From the NCBI RefSeq assembly GCF_000524195.1, contig NW_020170387.1, forward strand, positions 409,980-473,979: a stretch of DNA of 64,000 nt. Direction: 5' to 3'. Within the stretch, counting starts at the first letter, position 1. Every line of letters starts with the position of its first letter. The DNA comes from Echinococcus granulosus (lineage: Eukaryota > Platyhelminthes > Cestoda > Cyclophyllidea > Taeniidae). The translations under genes were made by a program, and so were the position numbers. The notes beneath the pieces are model-generated. The model had not been told where the DNA came from, did not search any database, and was given only the letters and a program-made list of their open reading frames with translations. This document shows positions 1 through 12,345 of this stretch, piece after piece.

Positions 1-869
1 TGGGTTTACAAAATCTTTCGGCAATTTGTTGGAAGTACCCCGGTTGATGGCGCGATTTGATGAAACTAAATGCTTCGATGGACGTTTGAGGTGGATAGGG
101 AAGTGCTGGGTTTCCGTCGGCGAAGGCTAGCTTATTCAAAACGTTCGCAACTCCAATCCAACGTAAACCACTGGGCAGACGAGTACTTAAAATTTGAAGT
201 GTCTGGGATTCATTCGCCTTTACTTGATCTTCAACCTGTGCTGTACAAATAACTTCGATAAGAGTAAGCCAATTCTTAATTGACTGAGTATCATGGTTTA
301 CGACAAAATCGAGAGAACGAAAAAACCGATGCGGATTTTTCCTCTGCTTTTGTAAGAGTAAAGCTGCACCGCAGCAGGAAATGGGAAAGTATTCAGAAAC
401 GGCTTCTGCACCCCACTCGGATGGCTGGGTCATCGACAAATGTGCAATCTGCTCTCTAGCGCGATAGGTGAGAATTGTCAACTCAGGAGGGCCCCTAGAT
501 ATCCCATTAACTTATAACGAAGATAACACCTGAAGTTTTTCCGAAAAATTATTCGAGCCTTAATATTCTCACGTGCTCTTTGGTGTTCCTTAGTTATACT
601 CGCGGCCACAGAACGAGAAGTATCGTTTATCAACGTATCGGAAAGATGTTCAACAGCGTCAAACATTTCATGATCCATCCTAAGCTCATTATTTGTAACG
701 CCTCGTGAAGCATCGGGCTTTGCGTTACGTTTTGATCTAACACTTCTCATACTCAGCATCCTTAGACCTCGTACGAGGTCATGGCTGAAACTAGATCCAC
801 GAAGGACAACCATCACACACGCAATTGCGCTATTTGATGATGAGCATAGTCGAAAGGCCCGGTGAAAAT
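1..869 (-). CDS. Unrecognised gene, two exons, runs off the left edge
   Basis: Two open exons on the minus strand. The upstream one (530-869) is open from about 896 and has an acceptor-like sequence ending AG at 870-871. Its first in-frame ATG is near 813, but the frame is open above it, so the start may lie further upstream. A short intron, 529 to 456 (74 nt, GTGTTATC...GCTAG), joins it in phase to the second exon (455 to beyond base 1), which reads without a stop for over 150 codons to the window edge. The joined protein is soluble and mostly helical in character, with a basic segment near the start (LSMRSVRSKRNAKPD) and later IKNWLTLIEVI and LPSGLRWIGVANVLNKLAF. No domain was recognised. 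The intron is inferred: without it the frame stops at 478. Confidence is for a real gene, not for a function. Confidence 0.6.
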
Positions 870-896
870 CTGCTTAATCAAAACGTCAAGTTAGTG

Positions 897-1434
897 AAAG
901 TAGAATTAAGAAGCCCACAGCTTAGCAAACTAAAAGACAAAGTTTAAAAATTATTGACAGACACATGTGTAATTGCATTAACACCAGAGTGACGGTTTTT
1001 GGTACTTAAGAGGAATTAACTTGCACTAATGTTTACCTAAATTTCCCCCTTATGTATTCATGAATTTAGATAAGGGGCTGACGCATTTGATTATGATAAG
1101 CCTAGGATTTATCACTGTTAATTTCAAAGCAATTTGATCTATATTTATAAGGTTGCTCGGCAAAACCTTTGTTGCCATTTTCGCAGCCATGGGATTTTCT
1201 AGGTGAATTTAATATACTATTTGTAATTGGGGCAGATAAAGAAAGTTAACTGTTATCTGTTCTCTTTTTTCGCTTAAACACAAATTCCTTGGTAACGGTT
1301 TAAGAAAAGGCTGGCTAGCCTCTTGACGATTTATGATTCTTTAAATAGGCCCCACTATTTATAAACTTAAATAAGTTTTTCTTTATTTTCTACTTAACGT
1401 ATATATTTATGACAGCTCAGACGCCTTACGCGCG
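897..1434. other. A+T-rich non-coding stretch
   Basis: No open frame with coding character and no RNA gene was seen between the left-edge gene and the inverted-repeat element. Confidence 0.5.
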
Positions 1435-2056
1435 TATTTATTGTAGCGTTCCGAGACTTCCCTGAAGAAGAAAGATGACGCAATACTGAGGCAGAATATA
1501 TACATACATTCAGCACAGAGAAGGTGTCTGGGCTACTGGCATGGCTCGAAGGTTAGCCCACCCAGCGAGGTACACAAAGGCTAATTCAAAGTACAAAAGT
1601 GACGCCTCTCCAATCCTGAGGGGTAAACCACCATCGTATTACACTATTATTACGAGTTCTCAGATGTGGTTTCCACCAAGCTTAAGGCTATGAATTATAT
1701 TTTGTATCGATAGAACACAGGGACATACTCAAATAGTGGATAGCAGCCTTTTATGAGATCTGTGCAACTAAATTGATCCTATGTGATGTAAAAATCATTA
1801 TCAATGACCACCCGTAGCATTTTGCAGTCGCAAACTAAAACACTTAAGCATAATTGTAATACGATGGTGGTTTATCCCTCAGGATTGGAGAGGAGTTACT
1901 TTTGTACGTCTAATTAGCCTTCTTGCACCTCGCTGGGTGGGCTGGCCTTTGGGCTATTCCAGTAGCTCAGGCACCTTCTCTCTGCTGAATAATAAAGCTT
2001 GCCCGAGTATTGCGTCTTCTTTCGTCTTTAGGGAGTCTTGGGACGCTACATAATAT
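1435..2056. mobile_element. Foldback / MITE-like element with ~200-bp inverted arms
   Basis: The left arm (about 1435-1644) and right arm (about 1854-2056) are reverse complements of each other at roughly 80-85% identity by eye. Shared blocks include TGTAGCGT at the outer ends, a CAATACT block, GCCCACCCAGCGAGGT, TCTCCAATCCTGAGG and ACCACCATCGTATTACA at the inner ends. The arms flank a unique spacer of about 210 bp. There is no transposase frame inside. This is the structure of a non-autonomous foldback element or long-TIR MITE. I could not identify a clean target-site duplication. A diverged partial third copy of the arm lies at 41570-41680, which supports a dispersed family rather than a local inversion. 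Confidence 0.75.
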
Positions 2057-3120
2057 TTATGAGTCTTTTGGGGCACTGCTTCTCTGAGTTCCATAGATTA
2101 ATGAGGTCGCTATCCTTTTAAACATTGTAATCTGGTTTTGCATAGTGTTCGTGTAACAAGGTGTTTTATGAGTTGCCTTGATTAGCATATGATTTTGTTA
2201 AAGGTGTTTTAGCAGTAAGTGAGGAATGGCAAAAATTCGGTGCCTGTGCCGCTGCTATATTCTAGCACATTTTGCTAGCACCTACTTATCACTGGTACAT
2301 CACATACCTATTAATCGAAGTATGGCTTCTAGATTTCTTTGCATATCACTTTCATTTTTAGTTCAGGAAATCATTCTCATGTAGACTCACTTACCAATTC
2401 AATGCAAAATTTCCAGCAGTGCCCGTAATGCAGTCTTTGATCAGGGCATAAACTACACTACCACTGCCACCATCATCGTCATCATCAGTGTCATTATTTC
2501 AGCACACACGGACTGCTTTTTACACTTTACCGGTTTGAAATAAACTTCCAGTAAGTCGGTAAGTCGGTTTTTGCCACGCAATTGCAATTTATGGTCTGAA
2601 ACAAATTTTGAAGTGCAAATTGTGACATCTTAGGTTTATTATTTTACCGAATTTTGCTCTTTTTCTTCATTGAGACGTAATGTTAAGCAACTGGTGACCT
2701 CTAAATTACCCAAATTTACAGTTATTCGACATAGGCTTTGGAATTTTGCCAAATTTGGCATACTGCTTGGGAATGTGCTTCAAGACTCTTAAGCCGGGTG
2801 GAAATGCTAATACTGTTCGGACATATTAAAGTCAAGCCTCACGAATATTTAGCTACCGTGTGGAATATTCTATTACCTGTTTTTTCCTTATTTAATTGAA
2901 TTTGCCTTCAGGTCATGAATATTTATGCATTTCGTGTTTGGCGATTTTAAGTAAAACCGACTTAATATTCACAACATCAATCACCACAAAAGCTCACGAA
3001 ATCTTTCTTCACTAACCTCCCATTAAGCTGACCACACCATCAAGCTACTGAAATATTACTTTCGAAAGCTCAGTGGAAAGTATTGTAAAAGAGGACATTG
3101 AGCGCAACGAAATAAACTAG
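2057..3120. other. Non-coding stretch with a short ATC-rich run
   Basis: No gene was seen. A short CATCATCGTCATCATC run lies at about 2471-2487. Confidence 0.45.
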
Positions 3121-3333
3121 GCGTTAGGGTTTGCGGGACTCATTAAATCTACTGCTGATTCATTCAGTGATTCACCTGATGTCGACCTTTCGACCGCACT
3201 CCCTAACTTGTCTTATAACGGTGCAACAGTTGACCGTGTGGCCTACAAGGGACGGATCTTTGAATTCACCACACCCGGGAAAGGAGTGTGCACATATGGC
3301 GTGTGTTCCACAACGCGTCTCATCTGAATCCAC
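3121..3333 (+). other. Coding-like open frame fragment, unrecognised
   Basis: After an AG at 3120 one plus-strand frame stays open for about 70 codons and has protein-like composition (for example KSTADSFSDSPDVDLSTALP and VAYKGRIFEFTTPGKGVCTY) before a TGA. It has no clear donor, no start and no recognised family. It could be an isolated exon, a decayed gene or chance. Other frames across the same bases are also open, which weakens the case. Confidence 0.25.
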
Positions 3334-3729
3334 ACGTCTTTGCAGGCTATGTGGCCATCCTTGGCAAACCGTTGATTGCACAACATGGACCGAACAGGCA
3401 AAAAAGTAGTTCTATTCTCAGCTTCTCATGAAGGCTATGGGATACGATTTTTTACGTAAAAAATGCTTTGAGCTATTTAGGGGTTAATTGCTCCTTTAGT
3501 AGAAAAAAGTCCGAATCAGTTATTAATATTTATTTTCAATGAATTCAATGAGAACAAACACCCAGAATTTATTGAGGAATGAATGCCGAAAGTGGAAACT
3601 TATAAAGCCTTTCCTTCATGGTAAACAAAAAATTCCAGCATTTGGTTAGCCAAAGTAAAAGTTTAATGGTAACTGTATTCAGTTGTTTCTGGTAAAAACG
3701 ACACTGGAAAACAACTTTGATTGCTTTGA

Positions 3730-3735
3730 TTTAAT
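3730..3735 (-). promoter_or_regulatory. Possible poly(A) signal ATTAAA
   Basis: ATTAAA on the minus strand about 40 bases beyond the stop of the 14-3-3-like gene. It is a common variant of AATAAA. Position and strand fit, but such a short motif in A+T-rich DNA is weak evidence. Confidence 0.35.
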
Positions 3736-3771
3736 AAAAGATCTCAATACATGGATGGGTATAACTCACTA

Positions 3772-4405
3772 CTAGGGTTTGCTGTAAAACTGAAGATTCA
3801 ACTGCAGCTTTGCCTTAATATCCTTTCCACATCGACGAACAACCAGGGAGTTGATCAGTCTTTCATTTATAAATTGAGCAGTGCTTCTCTCACCTAACAT
3901 GTACAGGAAAGTGGCATAGTTCATTTGGAGATAGACCCATTCGGCCTTATCTTGCAAGCCGTTTTCCAGAAAGAATAGCCGCGCGCTTTTGTAGGCCTCC
4001 CGACACTTTAGCTGGTAAGTCAAATTAGCTGGAAAGGTTTCATAAAGGTAGCGTATAAAGTCCGCCTTGAGTCGTAGTAGACAGCCCCTATCCCAGGCCT
4101 CCAGCCAATTGTGACGCAAAACTTGATTGTCCACTATATGCACGAACTGTTCCACACACTGCATAAGGGTAGCGCCCAGAGCTTTTGTGGAATTCTGACA
4201 TATGATCTCCTTCTTCGAGCTAAGACGAGATCGTATGGCTAGAATGATCCCTCGGTAGCTCAGTTTTAGCTCCCGAGCCAAGTTCTTAGTGGTTATCCCA
4301 GCGTTTTTAAATCGAGCATTCAACTTTGAGAGAACCTCTCTGAACCGTGCAACCTCTTTTGCTGTCTCTTCAGGAGTAGCTCTTCGGAAAACGTAATCTG
4401 CTAAG
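3772..4405 (-). CDS. Divergent 14-3-3-like protein, 3' exon(s)
   Basis: The 183-codon open frame at 3772-4323 continues upstream in frame for about 25 more codons (..ADYVFRRATPEETAKEVAR..) to an acceptor-like CTTAG/GCAG near 4398-4405. The order and spacing match the 14-3-3 fold. A segment LSYRGIILAIRSRL aligns with the helix 3 region that carries human zeta Y48, K49 and R56 (here Y, R, R). LLRLKADFIRYLYE aligns with the helix 5 motif carrying R127 and Y128 (both kept). YLQMNYATFLYMLG aligns with the L172-N173 region (N kept). The C-terminus LQLNLQFY keeps the N of the DNLTLW motif. 14-3-3 proteins bind phosphoserine/threonine peptides as dimers in the cytosol. Overall identity is low, so this is a divergent paralogue. 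The N-terminal exon was not located with confidence; frames at 4429-4716 may or may not belong. An ATTAAA on the minus strand at 3730-3735 lies just after the stop. Confidence 0.7.
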
Positions 4406-4429
4406 TGGATGCATCAGGGAAAGTAATTT

Positions 4430-6350
4430 TATAACCTACGAGTTTCTGCTATTTGGTGCTTGCAAGGACCATAATCCGGTAATATTAGTAGTTCCTGTTT
4501 GGAGGATTCGCTTCCAGTCAGCGATGAGACTGCAGAGACAATGTCAAAGCAAAAATTATCCATACCTTGAAAAATCTTGTAGCTTCCTTGTTGAGCCGAT
4601 AGATTGGTTCCAAGTGATAAGGGGTGAAGAGATGATTGGGAGAATTCAGTCTTTTTACCCTGAAAGAAAGATTGAAGGAAATGTTCCATCATCCTACTTA
4701 TATGCACAGCTTGCATAGCTTTTGTTGGTAAACTTTAGCCATAGCCACTTCTAAAAATCATATTTCACAGCAACTTTATCATATTTGTATACAGCTTGTA
4801 CGATCTACAGCTTAAGTGCTTTCTGCAAGGTATAGAGGTATTCGCAGTAATACTGTCGACTTTACCGAGTCGTGAATGTAGACATCTGACTTGTGTATTC
4901 AACTTGTCACACTGTCAAAATGTTAAAGGTCACAGTTGCAGTTGGGAGATTTCAAAAAGGAATGAAATATCCACTAAAAACAAAAGCTCTGAAAATTTTT
5001 CATTATAAAAATTTCAAAACTGAGTTCTGTGGAGACTTATCGGATTTATGTGCCACGTAGGTGTCTTCAAAACATTATTAGTACCGCAAAATGAAAAAAA
5101 AATACTTAAATAGTTTGAGTACACTGCATTTCGTCTCCTTCTAAGTTTGGTTTTCAGCGCCAAATTTTGCATTTAGATTACTACGTACCTTTACTAGAAA
5201 CATATAAATGATGGCATGAGCAAAAGATAAATACAGAAGAACTTCAAATGGAAGGACTCCATGCCTATCAGGCTAGCATCGGTTGTATGATGTTGTTTCC
5301 GTGAAGTGTGTGATTGTACCACTTTTCGTTTACATTTAATCTAGTCATTGAAAACTTCGGTGCAACGAAATCGTGAAATGGCATCTTTGTGTATTCACGA
5401 TGAGAAGCGCAGGCATTGTTCTAAGAAGGGCGTAAGCAAAATGCCCTTCATATAAAGAATTGTTATTTGTAACCAAAGCTTGACTAGATTTCTTCATCTA
5501 GAGAATCGAAATGCAACCTTTGAGAATTGCCGAAAATCTGCGGTTTAATAATTTCGCTGCCAATTAATGAGGTTGACTAGCATTTTTTTTTAAATGAGCT
5601 ATAATGTGTTAAAATCACTGTTTATCGCCTTCATTACAGTGTTATTGCAAAACAATGAAGAGATGAACAGAAAAATCAAGCATAAATAGCACAATCTGGA
5701 TTGATTTCAAGGCGTAAGTGATAGGCTTCGTGTAGCACTTTAATGAAGCTGGCATACAGCAGAAATTTTCTTCTCTTAAAAAAATTTTGTGTAAGTCGAT
5801 TCGGGAAAGTGATAAAGATGTGAAAATGCAAATCCAACTATGCCATTTAATTGGAGGCGTGAAAAAATTCGATGAATGCATTTGGCGCGTATAAACAGTA
5901 AAGACTATAGGAGATCATGTGCTCAGCTTGCATTATGATCGGGCTAAGTAGGTACCAACAATTTCAGATCTAATATACTAGATGGAGTATTTGTTTACCC
6001 CTTTTTCTGGCAAGAGCATTCTTCATCGTCAATTTACTTGCAACCACCAACATACTTTAACCGGAGATACCATAGTTAGGTTAGTTGGAATGGTTGCATA
6101 CACCTCAACATCATAAAGGTAGCCATCCTAGCGATCAAAATGGTCGTAAAAGGTCAAATACACGTTAATTAGTAGGGAATCTTTCCCTCCATTTCCTTCT
6201 TTTGCACTCAACTTGTGTTTGCCCCGGTAATTTTGCCATTTAGTCCTTATGAAGTTAGTGCAAAGTGATTCTGGTTAATGGATGTCATGTAAATCCTGCA
6301 AAGTTATTTAAGATAAAAGCTTTCTGTCAAAGGGTTTCTGCAGAGCCTAA
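4430..6350. other. Mostly non-coding; possible 5' exon of the 14-3-3-like gene
   Basis: A minus-strand frame at 4429-4716 contains CTTTCTTTCAG-type and CTCTGCAG-type acceptors and could hold upstream exons of the neighbouring 14-3-3-like gene, but the phases I tried did not join cleanly. The remaining short frames up to 6350 look like chance. Confidence 0.4.
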
Positions 6351-9188
6351 CTATAAAGTATAAACGGTTACCTTTGGTGTAACGATTAGCTTCACATCTG
6401 CTGCTATGAATGAACTGCTACTAGATGCAGCTTTTAACCACTGTCTTTCTTCATTGGTCACTTTTGAGGCAAAAGTAGATCCTGAAAGATTTAGTGATCC
6501 TTTGACTTTGCACACTTTCTCAGTTTCGTAGCTTTCGAGATCAGTAGATAGACACGCAAAATTTGATTTATTAAGAGTAGCCTGTTCGAAACAACGGTCT
6601 TGAGAAACCTCTACCTTAGACATTGAAAACTCAGAATTCTCCACTTCTCTTTGATACAGTAGTTGATGTACACTCAATTGATCAAGACATTCCGTGGCTG
6701 GCGCATGATTTTCAATTAATCTTCGTTGTGTCTTCCCATCCTCCTCCCTATCCACGAGCTCATTCGTTTGAGCCTTATTTGGTTTCAAAAGTTCGACATA
6801 CTCTTGAAAAAAATACTCACTAGCACTATTTAGTGAAACGAGTGATTCATCGATGAAAGAATCTTGTTCTCCGCTTTCGCTTCTTCGTTCTGTTGAGGAA
6901 TTGTTTGATAGAGGAGGAATTGCCAATAGATCAGTGGAATCCATTAACCGACTATTTTCTCCATAAGGCTCAATCACTTCTATGCACGACCTCATTAACG
7001 TTGCGTTAGCCACAATTATTTTATTTTCCATGCAGTCTAGGCGGTTTGATTTCGAACCACTATCTTGGCCTTGTTTAAGTCCATTTCCGCTGTCCATCAT
7101 GGTTACTGAGACCTCTTCCTGCTTTGGTTGGGGAGTAGATGCATGGGCTTCCTTATCATAGCGATCGCCTTTAACAGGCCTATTTATACTATTGGTATTA
7201 ATTTTATGAGGTGATGGAGAAGAGGTGAGTTGTAGGTCGGAATGTGAGGAGACCTCCTGGCAAGCAGAGTCGATCACTTTATCAGCCACTGTCGTGAGAT
7301 TTGGAGAGGAGGAATAATCGGTATCGTGTTCTCTGAGAATGGCATTTGCGCAAGCCGGATCGAATATTACGACCGACTCAAATTCTTTATACGGGAGTTT
7401 TTGATGCATCGGTTTCATTGAACGATATACTTCTGTCGATTTTGCATGAGGCTCGCTATGTTCTTCCCACTTGCTTGTGTAATCGGGTAGAAGTTTATCA
7501 ATTAATCCCTGCACTTGTTTAATATTTGCTGAAGTATGAGTTTCTTCAGCAAACAAGGCCGTAAGAGATTTCCAGGAAACCACGTTCTCGCTCACAAAGG
7601 CATTGATAGGTGCGCTTGGCTGCTCTTCAATCAACTGCAAAATCAGCTCATTCAGACTTTCATTTATGGTATCTTTATCATCTAACTGGCATGGTTTAGC
7701 GCTAATATTGTCCCATTCTTTCGCGTCTTCTCTACAAGTAAGAGGCTGTTGTATTTTATTTACGGTAATAGGTACCTTTTCCGACTCTTCCCTGCTTCTT
7801 CTTATCATTAGTGTGAAGAAGGCCGAAGCGGACGCCGCACTCTCTGTACGCGGCCGCGGCTGTGGCGAAGCAGACCGCCATTCAATATGAGACTTACTAA
7901 GAGAAGGAGGTGGTATTCCTACGGGATGAGGAGGGTGTACTGGAGAGACCATAATACTATGCGCATCTAATGGGCGTTTCTTGGGTAGTGAATAGGTCAG
8001 GTTTGATCGCGTAGTGTGTAAAAACGACTGTGGAGGTGAGAGCAACCTGTGTTCCCAGTGGTTTTTAATAGGATTTTCTACTGCTTCTATCCGCATTGAG
8101 TTTTTCTGTCGACCGCCCTCTCTATAAAGTCTGTCAAACACCGATTCTCTTTTGATTGGCGTCAATTTTGATTTAGAATGCTAAAAAATGGATTATAAGT
8201 TCTAATTAATATCCAGAAAATGAAAACTAAACTCAAGTCAGGCTGCAATATCTTTTCAATAGAACTCAAACTCAATAAAACTTGAGAAATTTTCCTAAAT
8301 CCTTAAGACAGATCCGGCATTTAATTGAAAAGGTCAATCAGGCTCATCTATTTTACTGGCTTTGCGCTCACTCACCTCTAAGGGAATCAATTTTGTCGGT
8401 ATTGATGTCGACCGCACCGATCTTACAGGGGATGGAGAGACACTACTCACAGAGCGAGGTCTGATATCGACTCTCGAAGACATGTTCCACATAGGCTTTC
8501 CCCGTCGATTCACCTGATTGGAATCCCCAGGGTACTTGCATGACATTCTGCGAGGCAGTGGAAGGTACAGAGGTCTCCTTTTGGATGAGGACGTCTTATG
8601 AACGGTCGTGTTATTTCCTCCTACTGGTGACTCGAGCATAGAATCCGCTCGGGCATGGGGATAGTAGACTTTTTGGTTATCATTTGTATTTTCAAGCAAA
8701 GTAGTGGATAAAAAATGGGTTCGCCTTGAACGCTTTTGTGGCTCAGGTATGCAAGGCAGTACAAGAGATACAGCATTCCCCGACTGATTAGTATCAGGGC
8801 TAAGGCACTTTCGTGGTCGAATTTTGGGAATTTCGATGCAATGAACCCTTTGACTTAAATTCCTGTTATCAAGAGGACACAAAAATGTCTGTTCAATGAT
8901 CTTTGACTCATTATCGGCGTAGTCTGAAATGGAGGATGATCGACCAGTTCTAGAAAAACTCCGTGTAGGTTCCATAATTGTCGCATCTCCTATAACATCA
9001 TGCTTGAAAATGCCGCCTCCCTCTGTGTTCATTGATCTTTGACACGTGATCGTGAAACGAATTACTACCTGAAACCGCTGGCCTTTTGAATGCACCGAAG
9101 GTGGAGTTGAACCCGCAGTGGGTACGCAGCTTGCAATGAACATCTTTATGAAGTTAAACTGCCGGGTTTCCTCCACAAAAGAAGTCAA
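6351..9188 (-). CDS. Large disordered protein, two exons, unrecognised
   Basis: The 3' exon is 6351-8180 (610 codons, stop TAG at 6351-6353). The 5' exon is 8376 to about 9188. The intron 8375-8181 has donor GTGAGT and acceptor TTTTTTAG, and both sides are phase 0, joining ..TKLIPLE to HSKSKLTPIKRESVFDRLY... The true start is uncertain. Candidate ATGs are at about 9143 (MFIASC) and 9032 (MNTEGG), and an upstream exon is possible because the frame is open to about 9195. The protein (at least about 830 residues) is rich in Ser, Pro, Glu, Asn and Lys, with many S/T-P and basic-S sites and no signal peptide or membrane segment. It is likely intrinsically disordered. Near the start of the second exon is the motif SVFDRLYREGG, seen in various cytoskeletal or regulatory proteins but not diagnostic. 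No function is assigned. Confidence 0.75.
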
Positions 9189-9194
9189 ACTTCC

Positions 9195-12100
9195 TCACAA
9201 AAACCTTGTGCATTCCACCTAAGTATCATTTCTATCTCTGGAATCCAAGTAAGAAAATGAGGCACTTTTGTTAACTAGTTAAAAATAATTGCGAATTGTT
9301 TGGTGGATTTTATTACTGATCACATTATTCTGCTCCCTGATATAAAGTCGCCTACCATTTCATCTGAATTATTTGGGCACCTCCGGTTAAAGATATTTTT
9401 AACACCTCAAATTTTAAGGCATCTCTGAATCATGGTAAATTCTTCCTGAATCCACCCCATGGCTGCAGTTAAGTCACTATTTCAGGACATTTTTTTAGTG
9501 GTTACTAATTTTGAGCAATATCGGTGTTCTATATATGGCTATAAAATATACAAGTTCTGACCACGCGGTCATTGTCCGATGATTCCGGCCAGTATTTCGG
9601 AATGCTAAGCAAACTTCAACATATGACCTCATGAAAATCAAAATTCTGAATTCTTAGTTTGCAACTGTGAATCCCGTTTCCCAATTAAGCATGAACTCTC
9701 AGGTTTTAATTTTACCCACAAATGAACTTCGTCCACGACGATTATTGGAAAGTTTTGCCGCATCACGAATAACGTTCGAACTTCTGATAGACTAATCGGG
9801 TGCTACATTTAACTGCACCGTTATCCCGGGCCTCGAATTGTCCTTTACAACTTGCATTTCCCAGTTGTGGTGTTTGCAATTCCATTCATCAAGCAGCCCA
9901 TGCGAATGAGATACTGGATCATATTAAGGCACTGGTAGTCACCGTCAGAAGCATTGAACTAAGCATGAAAATGCTATATTGCTGCATTGCTACAAAGCTA
10001 TGCGAGCCAGTGGAAGTATGGAGATAATTTGACCATTTAGATCCACAACATACGTCTTACGACACACAACAAAGTACGCTAAAGATTTTCAATGACCCCT
10101 AGCCTGTTATCCGCCCCAAAAGTGCGTCCAAGCAACTCCTAGGCGCAATTAAAGTACATTTTCTCCGAAAGAAAAAACTTTAACATCAGTTTTCATTCCT
10201 TTAGCTGTTGTGTTCCCAACTTTGACTCAAATTATTGTCTCTAGGCTCTTTTAACATTGAGAGAGGACAGTTTACTACTACCAGAGCTTTAGCAACTGTG
10301 CGATTAATTAAGCCAACAATAATAGACGTAGAAGTAATAACAGGTTTGTAGTGTCCCCCCCAGTCACCCCAAGGCCGCAATGTAGCGCACCAAAACAGCG
10401 GAATAGCCGTTAGGCTATAGACAGGGCCGAAATGTTATGCCGCAAGATGGAGGGAGGACTCATGGAGGCTAATCGGTTCGTGTCGTGAAATGACCACCAA
10501 AACAAATGCCAAATCAGTACGACTTAAAGTGTATCTTATTTCCATAATAAAAATTGTCAAGTAGAGGTGAGCGTTTTATTTCATCCAATTAAATTCCGCC
10601 AGTTGCACCAAGAACCACCATTTACTTACCTTTTGAGTACTACCTAATATGTGACCTTAAAGTCACGCAATAAAGATGAACTAAAATGAGCAATATGTAT
10701 TATGGTAAAAGGGTTTTAGAGGAACTTATTGAGGCCCCTTATAGGTGAGATCCATTTTGCGTAGACGCCTTGGAAGGTGAATTCTTGAGTTTATTTAAAC
10801 TAGTTGTTTGGACAGTTTTGATGGTCATAGTACTTAAGTCACCAAAGTGCACTGCACCGAGCTGCATTCCTCCTTAGAGAAGTAAACAGAAAACAAGTTC
10901 TTAACATCTTGCTGCAAATATACAGTTGTAAATATAGTGGAAGTTTATTACCTAAGCCTATGCCAATGATCGCGTACATATTTTCAAAACATGCACTTCA
11001 AATGTGGTTTCTTCTTTCGGCTTTAAAATTGTGGACTTTTTGAACTTGGACGACAAAAATAAATGCTTGTCAACTTGTGTTAATACATTTATGGACACAT
11101 TCAAAATGGGTGGGGAACAATCAGCATTTTGGCGACAAAATACATGTAGGTATGTTTATAAAAGTCCTTCAATCTGTCAGCAAGGAATTGTGCCCCTAGT
11201 CCTTCGTTTAAATCTTTGGATTGTAACAGCTTGGATTTTCAGAATTAAACATAGCATTAAGATAGTTGAAAACGGGATTGGCCGTAGAAACGATTCTACC
11301 ACATTTTAAGGCAAGCTTACGAATGGGATGGGTAGATAGGCACCTCAAGCAGATGGTTTGGTCAGAACCAAGGCTTCCAGCATTATATGCATTACGCATT
11401 ATTTGATTTGTCTTTTGAGCATTTTTGATGCACATGTACACATTTTCATCCATATTTTATTGTATCGAACCAAACAGTATTTCAATGAATAGAATCTAAG
11501 AAAATACAGCGAAACTTTACGAGGCTTTTGTACTATTTATTAGCGCTATCAGTTTGATCAAACTTCAGTAGACACAGTGATTTAAATTACCAGAAGTAAT
11601 TGTGTTACGTGGGATGACAATATTTGGTTTGTTTAGGATATTAGCACGTCTACCATCTTCGTCAAGACAAGCTACCTTCCTTTGCGGCGTTTTTTACCAA
11701 AAATTAATAATACAAACTTTGAAAACGTAGTCTTTCTTATCAATTGCCACTCTCATATGTCGGTTAAATGAATGCGATGTTAAAACAGCGAATAAAGGAG
11801 GGTCGAAGCTGCTTCGTTGTTGTGTAGAATCCTCATGAAACAGTAATTCCACTCTCCAAAACACTACTTATCACAAAACGCGAAAAGAAAATATCGTAAG
11901 GTTTATTGAGTAAGGACTAGTCATAACAAGCAAGTCTCTTCTTCAAGTTTCATATAGACTTCTAGGGCAGAAAATCTCATTTTTTTAGTACTAGTGAATA
12001 TAAGATTAGAGCACAATCTATAAGTTGAACGTCTCTGCTACCACCAGTAGCAGCATATATAAGCATTGATAAATAACTGTCTAGACGCAAGGGATAGGCA

Positions 12101-12207
12101 AAATTAAGGGTAACGCAAAAACGGAAACAAGTTCTTTTTTTATATCTGTAAGGGCAGAAAAATAGGGCAAGTGGGTCCGTTTGGGCAAGGAATTTCGGTG
12201 CTCACAA
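9195..12207. other. No supportable gene
   Basis: Several short frames (for example 9800-10027 and 11004-11309 on the plus strand) lack splice context and coding character. Nothing else was recognised. Confidence 0.45.
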
Positions 12208-12345
12208 TCAAGCAGAGGGGTAGGAAGATGGGAGATAACGAAAATGATGCGGGTTTCTACGCGAACGGCAGATGAGACGACGAATACGACCACGAAGCTC
12301 GGCTGTTGAACTGCCAGTTGGTTGAACTAGAGGTGGTCCATAGCC
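12208..12345 (-). CDS. Alternative terminal exon (GYGPPLVQPT module)
   Basis: The acceptor TTTTGTTTTAAG is followed by a phase-0 frame of 45 codons and a TGA. It begins GYG, like the GYR of the 27-nt exon, and continues with an arginine-rich stretch (ELRGRIRRLICRSRRNP). It could replace the 27-nt exon as the last exon of the tyrosine-rich gene. No family was recognised. Confidence 0.4.
   Translation of the reverse strand, partial: GYGPPLVQPTGSSTAELRGRIRRLICRSRRNPHHFRYLPSSYPSA

Noticed and set aside
12081..12293. 70-codon minus-strand frame starting MVVFVV
   Set aside because: Shadow of the candidate terminal exon 12208-12345 in another frame, without splice support of its own.
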